DNA of 5,807 bases from assembly GCA_003694825.1 (NCBI GenBank), contig RFJS01000002.1, positions 1 through 5,807 of the forward strand, in the 5' to 3' direction. Origin of the DNA: Verrucomicrobiota bacterium. Its GTDB lineage: Bacteria > Verrucomicrobiota > Verrucomicrobiia > Opitutales > Opitutaceae. A program made the position numbers and the translations under genes. The notes below the pieces were generated by a model. The model made no database searches. It was not told the DNA's origin and saw nothing but the letters and a program-made list of their open reading frames with translations. Shown in pieces: positions 1 through 5,807 of this stretch. Positions within the stretch are counted from its first letter, which is position 1; each line of letters begins with the position of its first letter.

Positions 1-81
1 AGGGTTGATCACGAGAGGAGCCGGGGCAAATGCCGGGCCGGAGGCTGGCGCGACCGCCCCCGTCGGAAAGGACAGCCGGGG

Positions 82-114
82 TTGAAATTGCATACACTAT
101 ACTAAGTGTAAAGA
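82..114 (+). promoter_or_regulatory. AT-rich island, candidate promoter of the transporter gene
   Basis: This is the one clearly AT-rich stretch in an otherwise GC-rich window, 150-185 bp before the transporter start. It contains TTGAAA (82-87), matching a sigma-70 -35 hexamer, and TATACT (98-103), matching a -10 hexamer. The two are only 10 bp apart, so they cannot form one standard promoter. TTGAAA with TAAGTG (103-108) gives a 15-bp spacer, which is also poor. A promoter is likely here by composition, but its exact elements are uncertain. Confidence 0.4.
93..110. promoter_or_regulatory. 18-bp interrupted palindrome, candidate operator
   Basis: TACACTATACTAAGTGTA has perfect 6-bp arms (TACACT and AGTGTA) around a 6-bp centre. 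It lies within the AT-rich island and covers the possible -10 element TATACT. This geometry fits the site of a dimeric helix-turn-helix repressor or activator controlling the transporter. No regulator gene lies in the window, and the centre lacks the CG typical of LacI-family operators, so the binding family is unknown. Confidence 0.4.
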
Positions 115-266
115 GCGAATTGACATCGGAAGCGGGGCTGTCAGAAAGAGCCGCGCGCTCCCGCTGCCCCGGGGCGAAGCGCCTGCGAAGCGGTGGAATC
201 GTTCCGGTGACGTTCCCTTGGTCGCAGGCTGTGCCCGCCAGCAACCTACAGCTTGATGCCACTCCC

Positions 267-1856
267 ATGTCCGAGATTTCCGAAACGCTCAAACACGAGG
301 CCCAACTGAACAAAGAGCAGATCCGCGAAGAGGACCGCGTGCCTCTCGGGCAGAAAATCGCCTATGCGATGGGGGTGGTGTCCGACCACTACGCCACGGT
401 CTGTCTGACGATGTTCGTGAACGCGTTCTTCGTGGATTTCCTGAAGCTCGGCGCCTCGATCGTGGGCTATGCGCAGGGCGTGGCGCGGTGTTGGGACGCG
501 TTCACCGACCCACTGGTGGGGTCGCTGTCGGACCGGTGCAAGAGCCGGTTCGGCCGGCGCAAGCCGTTCGTATTCGCCGGGGCTGTGCTCACCGGGTTGT
601 GCTTTCCGTTGATCTGGCTGGTGCCGGAGCACTGGAGCAGCACGGCGATCACCGTCTACCTCTTTGCCGCGCTGCTGGCGTTCTACTCCTGCTACTCGAT
701 CTTTTCGGTCCCCTACGAGGCGCTGGGGGCCGAGCTGACGGCGGACTACAAGGAGCGCAGCCAGATCTTCGTGGTGCGCAGCTATGTGCAGCAGGTCTTC
801 AACCTGGGCATCATCTGGATCTTTCCCTTCGCGATGTTTCTCGCCACGAAGTCGTGGATCGGGGGGGAGGTAAACGGTGTGCGGGCAGTGAGCGTGCTTA
901 TCGCCCTGGTCATCATCACCGCAGGCATCATCCCGGCGATCTTCTGTGTCGAGCGCTACCGCAACATCGCCGAAAAAGAGGGCCGGGGAGCGTTCTGGAC
1001 GGGGGTGAAGGCGCTGGTGCGCAACAAGCCGCTGCTCATCGTCATCGGGACGATCTGCACCTACCTCTTTTCGATCATCGCCACGATGAATCTCTCCTAC
1101 TTCGTGAATGTCTACTACATCTACGAGGGGAAGATTCAGGCGGGCGCGGTGCTGGGCGGCATCGATGGCACCTTGCGTTTTTTCATCTCCATCGCCGCAG
1201 CCTGGGGGATCAAGAAACTCTCCGATCGCTTCGACAAGCACCACCTGATGATGGCGTGCGTCACGATTCTGCTCATCGCCTTCGTGGGCACCTATTTCAC
1301 GACGCTTCCGGGGCGCCCCTGGCTGTCGCTTGCGTTCAAGCCGCTCATCGCCATCGGCGAGGTCGGCTTCTGGGTGCTGATTCTCTCCATGCGCGCCGAT
1401 GTGTGCGACTGGGATGAATACAAGACGAACAAGCGCAACGAGGGGCTCATCGCGGCGATGACAAACTGGGTGAACAAGATCGCCATCACCCTGGCGGTCG
1501 TCGTGTCCGGCCTCCTGCTGCAATATGTCGTGCGTTTCGACAGCAGCCTGCCCGAGGAGACGAAGGCCCGGATCGAGATCCAGGCCGAGGCGGAATACGA
1601 GGCGCTCCCCGAAGAGAAGAAGCAGGGCGAGGACGCCGTCACGCTCGATCAGGTGCGCAAGGAGCTGGAGCAGAAGGCCGTCATGGAGAAGCAGGAGCCC
1701 GGGACGATGGCCCGCCTGCGGCTGTTCTATACGATGCCCCAGGTGGTGGCGTTGATCGTCTGCCTGATTCTGCTCAGTCGCTATCCGTTGAGCCACGCCC
1801 GGATGAAAGAGATTCGCGGCGAACTCGAGGCGCGCCGCGGCAAGGCGGTCGGATAG
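267..1856 (+). CDS. GPH-family sugar:cation symporter (MFS superfamily)
   Basis: Predicted inner-membrane secondary transporter of the glycoside-pentoside-hexuronide:cation symporter family (MFS_2 type), importing a sugar or glycoside with H+ or Na+; the substrate cannot be read from sequence. With the start at 267 it has 529 residues, somewhat longer than the usual 450-500. I count about 12 hydrophobic segments, roughly at residues 31-58, 62-80, 101-120, 126-148, 168-192, 206-226, 255-283, 292-312, 328-346, 353-376, 396-421 and 488-504. The family signature lies after helix 2: [11 protein letters not shown] (80-90), followed by the basic RFGRRKP (94-100). A second family hallmark is [17 protein letters not shown] (377-393) before helix 11. 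A charged stretch of about 60 residues (425-482) separates helices 11 and 12. The frame is open back to an ATG at 30, but the extra 79 residues are Arg/Pro/Ser-rich, contain no family motif and cover the AT-rich leader, so ATG 267 is preferred although no clear ribosome binding site precedes it. The family is certain; start and substrate are not. Confidence 0.93.
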   Translation: MSEISETLKHEAQLNKEQIREEDRVPLGQKIAYAMGVVSDHYATVCLTMFVNAFFVDFLKLGASIVGYAQGVARCWDAFTDPLVGSLSDRCKSRFGRRKPFVFAGAVLTGLCFPLIWLVPEHWSSTAITVYLFAALLAFYSCYSIFSVPYEALGAELTADYKERSQIFVVRSYVQQVFNLGIIWIFPFAMFLATKSWIGGEVNGVRAVSVLIALVIITAGIIPAIFCVERYRNIAEKEGRGAFWTGVKALVRNKPLLIVIGTICTYLFSIIATMNLSYFVNVYYIYEGKIQAGAVLGGIDGTLRFFISIAAAWGIKKLSDRFDKHHLMMACVTILLIAFVGTYFTTLPGRPWLSLAFKPLIAIGEVGFWVLILSMRADVCDWDEYKTNKRNEGLIAAMTNWVNKIAITLAVVVSGLLLQYVVRFDSSLPEETKARIEIQAEAEYEALPEEKKQGEDAVTLDQVRKELEQKAVMEKQEPGTMARLRLFYTMPQVVALIVCLILLSRYPLSHARMKEIRGELEARRGKAVG

Positions 1857-1869
1857 GCGCCGCGCCCGG

Positions 1870-1896
1870 ATCGGCGGGGGTGCGCCCCCGACCGAT
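1870..1896 (+). terminator. GC-rich hairpin just after the transporter stop
   Basis: The arms ATCGG (1870-1874) plus GGGGG (1876-1880) pair with CCCCC (1885-1889) plus CCGAT (1892-1896), leaving a TGCG loop and a small internal mismatch (C opposite GA). It begins 13 bases after the transporter stop codon, a natural place for a terminator or a 3'-end stabilising stem. No T-run follows, so it is not a canonical intrinsic terminator. Confidence 0.45.
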
Positions 1897-1923
1897 GCGG
1901 CGGCGTGGCTTTCCATCCTCCGG

Positions 1924-1956
1924 CCGGTATGGGCGTTTCCGGGATCCCCGGACCGG
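1924..1956. terminator. nested hairpin in the convergent gap
   Basis: The inner stem TCCGGG (1938-1943) pairs with CCCGGA (1947-1952) across a 3-base loop. An outer pair, CCGGT (1924-1928) with ACCGG (1952-1956), could extend it, though A1952 can join only one of the two. It sits between the two convergent stop codons and could block read-through from either side. It lacks a T-run on both strands, and in DNA this rich in CCGG some pairing is expected by chance. Confidence 0.25.
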
Positions 1957-2032
1957 TGCCGGCTTGCTCACGGCTTCGCGACCGGCCGCGGGCGCGGCGA
2001 ACCATCCCGGGGGTGAGCCCGTGCGCGAGCCT

Positions 2033-2050
2033 CGCCCGCATCGGTGGGCG
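2033..2050 (-). terminator. small hairpin downstream of the FG-GAP gene
   Basis: CGCCC (2033-2037) and GGGCG (2046-2050) form a 5-bp stem with an 8-base loop, about 34 bases beyond the stop codon of the minus-strand gene. It has no T-run. It is the nearest stem to the end of that transcript but is weak evidence for termination. Confidence 0.2.
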
Positions 2051-2083
2051 TTGGCGCGTCGAGCGGGGACGGTGTCACTACGG

Positions 2084-5000
2084 TTACGGAGCGGCGATGA
2101 GGAGTTCGCGCGCGTCGGATTTTTCCGGGACCGGCGTCTCGGTGACTTCGCCGCCCGGCCAGGTCACCTGCACCGCGAGGGGGTGCGAGGGGAGGCCGAG
2201 CACCTGGACGGCGGAATCCTGCGACCAGTAGCCGGCGCCGCGCGTGACAACGCGGGCCGGGCCGTAGCCGCCGGCGAACTTCACGCGGATGATCGCGCCG
2301 ACTCCGGAGGGATTGGCGGGCGGGCCTTCGAGGCGGATGCGCAGTCCGGGGCGGGCGGATACGTTGCGGAACAGGCGCAGCGGGGCGGCGTTTTGCGCTA
2401 CGGCGAGATCGGGACGTCCGTCGTGATCGATGTCGGCGACGGCGGCTCCGCGCTGTTCGCCCCAGATGAGCAGACCGCTTTCGTGGCCGGGCACGGGCGT
2501 GAAGCCGCCGCGGCCGTCGCCGAGCAGGAGCAGGCCGCGGCCGGCGTCGTTGCGCGGCGTCTCCACCTGCACGGCGAAGTAGTTTTCGGCGAGGAAGAGG
2601 TCTTCGTTGCCGTCGCCGTCGAAGTCGGCCACGCACACGCCGAGCGCGGTGGCGAGCTGGGCGCGGACCGGGAGCGGGCGCGGTTCGAAGTGGTCGCCGC
2701 GATTGAGAAACACCTTGTGTTCGAGTGTTTTCGCCTCGAGGCGTTCGGTCTTGCGCAGGCGGTCGCCATAGATGGCCTGCAGGCTGGCGGCGCCGAAGTT
2801 CCCGAAGCTCTTCATCTCCTCGCGCACGAACGGCATGGCCCGGCTGCTGCAGCTGAACCCACGCTCGGGCACGAGGCAGCCCATTTCCTGGTCGAAGTGT
2901 GCTTCGATGATGTCCCGGGTGCCGTCGTTGTTGAGGTCGCCGAAGTAGATTTCGAGCGGGTGGCCGGGACGGTAGCTGCCTTCGTATTTGCTGTTGCGTC
3001 CCCAGTTGGTGGCGACGATGTCGAGGCGGCCGTCGTTGTCGAAGTCGCCGAGGTGGACGCCGTTCCACCAGCCGGTCTCGCCGTCGAGGCCCAATGTCGC
3101 GGTGGCATCCTCGAAGGGGCCCCCTCGGTTGAGGAACACCCGCACCGGCCCCCATTCGCAGGCGAGGACGAGATCGGCGGCGCCGTCTCCATCGAGATCG
3201 CCGAAGGCGGAGGCGGAGACGAGCCCGATCTCGGCGAAGGCGGCGCTGCGGGCATCGTCGCGAGTCATGACGCCGAGGTCGTTGAGATAGACGAAGGAGC
3301 TGGCGGGGCGGGGATACTGGTTGGGGACGACGCGGCCGGCGATGAAGAGATCGAGGTCGCCGTCGCCGTCGATGTCGGCCATCGAGAGCGCACCGGTGGT
3401 GGACTCCGCCGTCGGCATGAGCGGTCCCTGTTGAAACCCGGCACGGGCGTCCCGGCGGAAAGTGAGGAACTGGATGACTTTGTGCGGATCGACAAGTTCG
3501 AAGTTGGATACGCCGAGGAAGAAATCGAGGTTTCCTCCCGGAGCCGGGTTGACGAGCACGGCGGTCTGGTCGGAGAAGGCCTCGACGCTCGGTTGCGGGG
3601 TGAAGGGGTGCTCGGGGCCGTTGTTGAGGAAGAACATGAGGCGCCCGCCGCGGCCGCTCGGGAACACGAGGTCGTCGAAGCCGTCGCCGTTGAGGTCGGC
3701 CCAGGTGACGCCGGGGCCGAGCTGGCTGAGGCGGTTGGGCAGGAGGGGCTGGTGGGCGAAGTCGTTATAGGCGGTCTCGACGTGGCTGTAGCCGATGCGG
3801 TCGGTGGCGTCGGCGAAAAGTGTCCGCCGGGGCGGCGGGTTGGCCTGTTTGTCCGGGATGGCGCGCGGGACGCCGGCCTGGCGGATGGTGTAGTGGTTGC
3901 CCGGATGGATTGCATCGAGCGTGGTGCGGGTGCCGTCGGGCCAGTCGACGATGAGGATGGCGCGCCGCGGATCGCCGGGCCAGGCGAACGTTCGCACGGT
4001 ATCGGCACCGGAGGCGTAGATGCCGCCGGCGGTGATCTCCACGCTCTGGCGGCGGCCATCGGTGAGGAGGGTGAGGCGCGCGCCAACGGCGGCGGTGTTG
4101 GGCTTTTCGCCGATGAGGCGGACGGAGAGCCGCGGGGCGGTGGTGTCGTTGCGGTAGATCTCGGGAGGCGCCTCGGTGTTGCTGATCGCGACATCGAGAT
4201 CGCCGTCGTTGTCGAGGTCGGCGAGGGCGATGCCGCCGGAGATTTCGGACGCGCCGAACCCCCAGGCGCGGGTGACGTCCTCGAAACGATAGTCGCCGGC
4301 GTAGCGGAAGATGAAGTTGGGGCGGGGGAGGCGGGGCATGGCCTTCTGGGTGAGGAGGTTTTCCTCGATGCTGAGGGGGCCGTGCTCGGCGATGCGGCGC
4401 TTGAGAGCCTCCTGAAAATCGGCGTCCATGAAGTCGCGAATGGCACCGGTGGTGATGATCAGGTCGGGAAAGCCGTCGAGATCGATGTCGGTGAAGACGG
4501 GAGCCCAGGACCACTCGGAGGCCTTGACGCCGGCGTATTGGGCGATCTCGGCCCAGGTGTTGTCGCCGCGATTCAGATACAGCGTGTTTTGCATGATCTG
4601 CGGGCGGTTGGCGATCTCGCCGAGGGTGTTTTTCGGCGGAAGCATCACGCCCATCTGCTTTTTGCGCAGGGTGTGGCTGCGGCTGAGCATATCGACGACG
4701 ATGAAGTCCTCGTGTCCGTCCCGGTCGAAGTCCGCGAAGTCGACGCCCATGGAGGAGCTGCTCGTGCGCCGCAGCGCCAGCGGGGCGACGGGGTCGAAGT
4801 GGCCGGTGCCGTCGTTGATCCAGAAGCGGTCCGGTGACTCGAAGTCGTTGCAGACATAGAGGTCCGGATCGCCGTCGTGGTCGACGTCCCGGAAGGTGAC
4901 GCCCAGGCCCCAGTCTTCGGGCAGATCGACCGGATGGCCGTTTTCGTCGCGAAAGCGGGTGTTCACACCAGTCGTGGGGGTGAAGCGGCCGGTGCCGTCG

Positions 5001-5800
5001 TTGAGGTAGAGGACATCGTGAAGGCCGTTCTCATCGACGCTGGTCTTCACGCTGCCGTTGATCTCGATCTCGTTGATCGTGAAACGACGGGCGAACTCGG
5101 GGTCGAGGGGGAGCCCCTGGCGCCGGCGTTCGATTTGTTCGCGGGCGATGGCGTTGAACTCGGCCGGCGTCATCCGGTCGGTGACGATGGTGTTGAGGTA
5201 GCGCGAGGTGTAGAGGTCGAGGTCGCCGTCGAGGTCGATGTCGGCGAGGGCGAAGGTGGTGATGCCGCCGATGGGCGATTCCTCCCAGGCGACGGCGTCC
5301 GACGGCGTGAAATGGCCGGAGCCGTCGTTGGTGAACAGGAAGCTCGGTCCGTAGAGGGAGCCGAGGAGCAGGTCGAGGTCGCCATCGCCGTCGGTGTCAG
5401 CGAAGGCGGCGGCATTGATATGGCGTCCGGGCAGGGCCAGCCCGGCGTCCGAGGTGATGTCGGCGAAGCGCCAGTTGCCCAGGTTTCGATAGAGGCGGCC
5501 GGGGCCTTCACCGCCGGCGAAATAAAGATCGCACCAGCCGTCGCCGTCGATGTCACCGGCGGCGACGCCGGCGTTGTCGACGTATTGCGTCGAGGTGAAG
5601 GCGCTCCGTCCGAGCGAGCCGGGAAAGTCGATGCCGATGGCGGAGCCGTCGACGCGCGTGAACCCGGCGCGTGCGGCTGCTTCGGACTCCGCGTGCGACG
5701 GAAGCGGCTCCACGGTCACGCCGGGGCTCGAGGTCGATGTCGCGGCGGAGAGGACGGGCAGGGCAAGACCAACAGTGAGGAGGCGGTGCAGGGGGAACAT
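2084..5800 (-). CDS. secreted FG-GAP/VCBS repeat protein with two ASPIC/UnbV domains (CRTAC1-like)
   Basis: A protein of 1238 residues with a predicted Sec signal peptide (about residues 1-20), so probably periplasmic, surface-attached or secreted. It contains 14 acidic calcium-loop motifs of the form DxDxDGxxDL, beginning at residues 83, 135, 187, 305, 357, 438, 528, 702, 809, 868, 919, 955, 1059 and 1123; such loops belong to FG-GAP/VCBS repeats that fold as integrin-like beta-propellers. Two ASPIC/UnbV-type domains follow at about 555-640 and 1152-1236. The order is therefore signal, seven loops, UnbV, linker, seven loops, UnbV. The segment SSSSMGVDFADFDRDGHED (347-365) and the later REEMKSFGNFGAASLQAIYG (993-1012) resemble signatures I recall from long CRTAC1-like proteins of Bacteroidota and Verrucomicrobiota. 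The molecular role of that family is not established; adhesion or glycan binding is a guess. The stop is TAA at 2086-2084. ATG 5800 is chosen because the signal peptide begins there, but the frame stays open to the window edge. The gene converges on the transporter gene, so the two are not co-transcribed. Confidence 0.93.
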   Translation of the reverse strand: MFPLHRLLTVGLALPVLSAATSTSSPGVTVEPLPSHAESEAAARAGFTRVDGSAIGIDFPGSLGRSAFTSTQYVDNAGVAAGDIDGDGWCDLYFAGGEGPGRLYRNLGNWRFADITSDAGLALPGRHINAAAFADTDGDGDLDLLLGSLYGPSFLFTNDGSGHFTPSDAVAWEESPIGGITTFALADIDLDGDLDLYTSRYLNTIVTDRMTPAEFNAIAREQIERRRQGLPLDPEFARRFTINEIEINGSVKTSVDENGLHDVLYLNDGTGRFTPTTGVNTRFRDENGHPVDLPEDWGLGVTFRDVDHDGDPDLYVCNDFESPDRFWINDGTGHFDPVAPLALRRTSSSSMGVDFADFDRDGHEDFIVVDMLSRSHTLRKKQMGVMLPPKNTLGEIANRPQIMQNTLYLNRGDNTWAEIAQYAGVKASEWSWAPVFTDIDLDGFPDLIITTGAIRDFMDADFQEALKRRIAEHGPLSIEENLLTQKAMPRLPRPNFIFRYAGDYRFEDVTRAWGFGASEISGGIALADLDNDGDLDVAISNTEAPPEIYRNDTTAPRLSVRLIGEKPNTAAVGARLTLLTDGRRQSVEITAGGIYASGADTVRTFAWPGDPRRAILIVDWPDGTRTTLDAIHPGNHYTIRQAGVPRAIPDKQANPPPRRTLFADATDRIGYSHVETAYNDFAHQPLLPNRLSQLGPGVTWADLNGDGFDDLVFPSGRGGRLMFFLNNGPEHPFTPQPSVEAFSDQTAVLVNPAPGGNLDFFLGVSNFELVDPHKVIQFLTFRRDARAGFQQGPLMPTAESTTGALSMADIDGDGDLDLFIAGRVVPNQYPRPASSFVYLNDLGVMTRDDARSAAFAEIGLVSASAFGDLDGDGAADLVLACEWGPVRVFLNRGGPFEDATATLGLDGETGWWNGVHLGDFDNDGRLDIVATNWGRNSKYEGSYRPGHPLEIYFGDLNNDGTRDIIEAHFDQEMGCLVPERGFSCSSRAMPFVREEMKSFGNFGAASLQAIYGDRLRKTERLEAKTLEHKVFLNRGDHFEPRPLPVRAQLATALGVCVADFDGDGNEDLFLAENYFAVQVETPRNDAGRGLLLLGDGRGGFTPVPGHESGLLIWGEQRGAAVADIDHDGRPDLAVAQNAAPLRLFRNVSARPGLRIRLEGPPANPSGVGAIIRVKFAGGYGPARVVTRGAGYWSQDSAVQVLGLPSHPLAVQVTWPGGEVTETPVPEKSDARELLIAAP
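2093..2347 (-). other. second, C-terminal ASPIC/UnbV-like domain
   Basis: Residues 1152-1236 repeat the plan of the first UnbV domain: LRIRLEG, then SGVGAIIRVKF, then VVTRGAGYWSQDS and finally VQVTWPGGEVTE, ending two residues before the stop. The GYWSQDS segment is closer to the usual UnbV form (GYLSQSS-like) than the matching part of the first domain. It confirms that the C-terminus is complete. Confidence 0.72.
2405..3697 (-). repeat. second FG-GAP array (seven calcium loops)
   Basis: Seven further loops at residues 702 (DLNGDGFDDL), 809 (DIDGDGDLDL), 868 (DLDGDGAADL), 919 (DFDNDGRLDI), 955 (DLNNDGTRDI), 1059 (DFDGDGNEDL) and 1123 (DIDHDGRPDL). Spacing is less regular than in the first array (107, 59, 51, 36, 104, 64). 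The loops at 919 and 955 are too close for one blade each, so the propeller may have a double-loop blade or an extra loop. The lead-in at 661-696 (including QPLLPNRLSQLGPG) resembles the start of this module in long CRTAC1-like proteins. Confidence 0.8.
3881..4138 (-). other. first ASPIC/UnbV domain
   Basis: Residues 555-640 show the ASPIC/UnbV pattern: an opening LSVRLIG, the AAVGARLTLLTDG block, a QSVEITAGGIYASG turn segment, and the closing IVDWPDGTRTTLD strand. The domain directly follows the seventh calcium loop and closes the first half of the protein. Its biochemical role is not established. Confidence 0.75.
4190..5554 (-). repeat. first FG-GAP array (seven calcium loops)
   Basis: Seven DxDxDGxxDL-type loops at residues 83 (DIDGDGWCDL), 135 (DTDGDGDLDL), 187 (DIDLDGDLDL), 305 (DVDHDGDPDL), 357 (DFDRDGHEDF), 438 (DIDLDGFPDL) and 528 (DLDNDGDLDV). 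Steps 1-2, 2-3 and 4-5 are each exactly 52 residues, a plausible blade length. The wide 187-to-305 step holds an inserted charged helical-looking segment (about 205-260). Each loop is usually followed by a strand such as LYLNDGTGRF. Seven loops would suit a seven-bladed propeller, which is an inference. Confidence 0.8.
5741..5800 (-). other. signal peptide of the FG-GAP/UnbV protein
   Basis: The N-terminus MFPLHRLLTVGLALPVLSAA has a short basic start (H5, R6), a hydrophobic core (about residues 7-17) and small residues S18-A19-A20 suiting signal peptidase I, followed by a Ser/Thr-rich stretch. No lipobox cysteine is present, so it is not a lipoprotein. The peptide supports both export and the choice of this start codon. 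Confidence 0.75.
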
Positions 5801-5807
5801 GGGATGA

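Larger units (their letters stand above)
1..266. other. leader region without a convincing gene
   Basis: The region upstream of the transporter. An open frame from ATG 30 runs in phase into the transporter, with a purine-rich AGGAG (16-20) nine bases before that ATG. A TTG at 120 would be another in-frame start. The encoded 79 residues are low-complexity and basic, with no hydrophobic segment, and cross an AT-rich island that looks regulatory, so I read this as untranslated leader. A short hairpin GGCG-AAG-CGCC (173-183) and a direct repeat GCGAAGCG (174-181 and 185-192) are also present, both probably of little meaning. No neighbouring gene end can be recognised at the left edge. Confidence 0.5.

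Noticed and set aside
174..192. Direct repeat GCGAAGCG twice, 11 bp apart start to start
   Set aside because: It is too short in GC-rich DNA to distinguish from chance, and it does not relate to the palindrome at 93-110.
246..1916. Open frame of 556 codons on the minus strand opposite the transporter
   Set aside because: It is also codon-aligned antisense to a clear membrane protein. Its product is His/Arg/Asp-rich with no recognisable domain, as expected of an antisense shadow.
3265..4446. Overlapping 393-codon open frame on the same strand as the FG-GAP gene
   Set aside because: Its product is almost entirely Ser/Pro/Ala/Thr/Arg, typical of a shifted frame in high-GC DNA, and the overlapped frame encodes continuous recognisable domains.
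1880..4837. Open frame of 985 codons on the plus strand opposite the FG-GAP gene
   Set aside because: Its codons are exact reverse complements of the minus-strand gene's codons, so the repeated calcium loops read as Val/Glu/Ala-rich runs. It stays open because the real gene avoids TTA, CTA and TCA codons, as expected at high GC. It has no family signal, while the opposite strand has clear domains.
2405..5554. Recurring GAGGTCGCCGTCG-like DNA motifs, at first sight like an array of repeats
   Set aside because: They are the reverse complement of codons for the DxDGDGxxDL loops. They are imperfect, in frame and irregularly spaced, so this is protein repetition and not CRISPR or non-coding satellite DNA.
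267..5800. Reading the two genes as one coordinated uptake system
   Set aside because: They are convergent with separate control regions, and neither the substrate of the transporter nor the role of the FG-GAP protein is visible. Linkage is only a possibility.

Overview
The window holds two convergent protein genes in very GC-rich DNA. A plus-strand gene encodes a 12-helix sugar/cation symporter of the GPH family (positions 267-1856). A long minus-strand gene encodes a predicted secreted protein of 1238 residues, built from calcium-binding FG-GAP/VCBS repeats and two ASPIC/UnbV domains (2084-5800). The high GC content, weak Shine-Dalgarno signals and this gene pairing suggest a heterotrophic, polysaccharide-using bacterium. 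Verrucomicrobiota of the Opitutaceae type is my best guess, with Acidobacteriota or Planctomycetota as alternatives. This is an inference from gene content, not a phylogenetic result.

Layout: 1-266 is a leader with no convincing gene. It contains an AT-rich island (about 82-120) that stands out from its surroundings and carries an 18-bp interrupted palindrome at 93-110, a candidate promoter/operator for the transporter. The transporter ends at 1856. The 227-bp convergent gap (1857-2083) has several GC-rich hairpins that may act as transcription barriers, but none has a U-tract. The rest is the FG-GAP/UnbV gene, whose start codon lies 7 bp from the right edge, so its promoter and ribosome binding site are outside the window.

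The two genes face each other and are not an operon. A functional link (export-side binding or surface attachment, and uptake of a glycoside) is plausible from the families but is not shown by the sequence. The most notable structure is internal to the large protein: it is two successive modules, each with seven DxDxDGxxDL-type calcium loops followed by one UnbV domain. Proteins of this type are widespread and poorly characterised. I see no mobile element, CRISPR array, RNA gene or defence system here.
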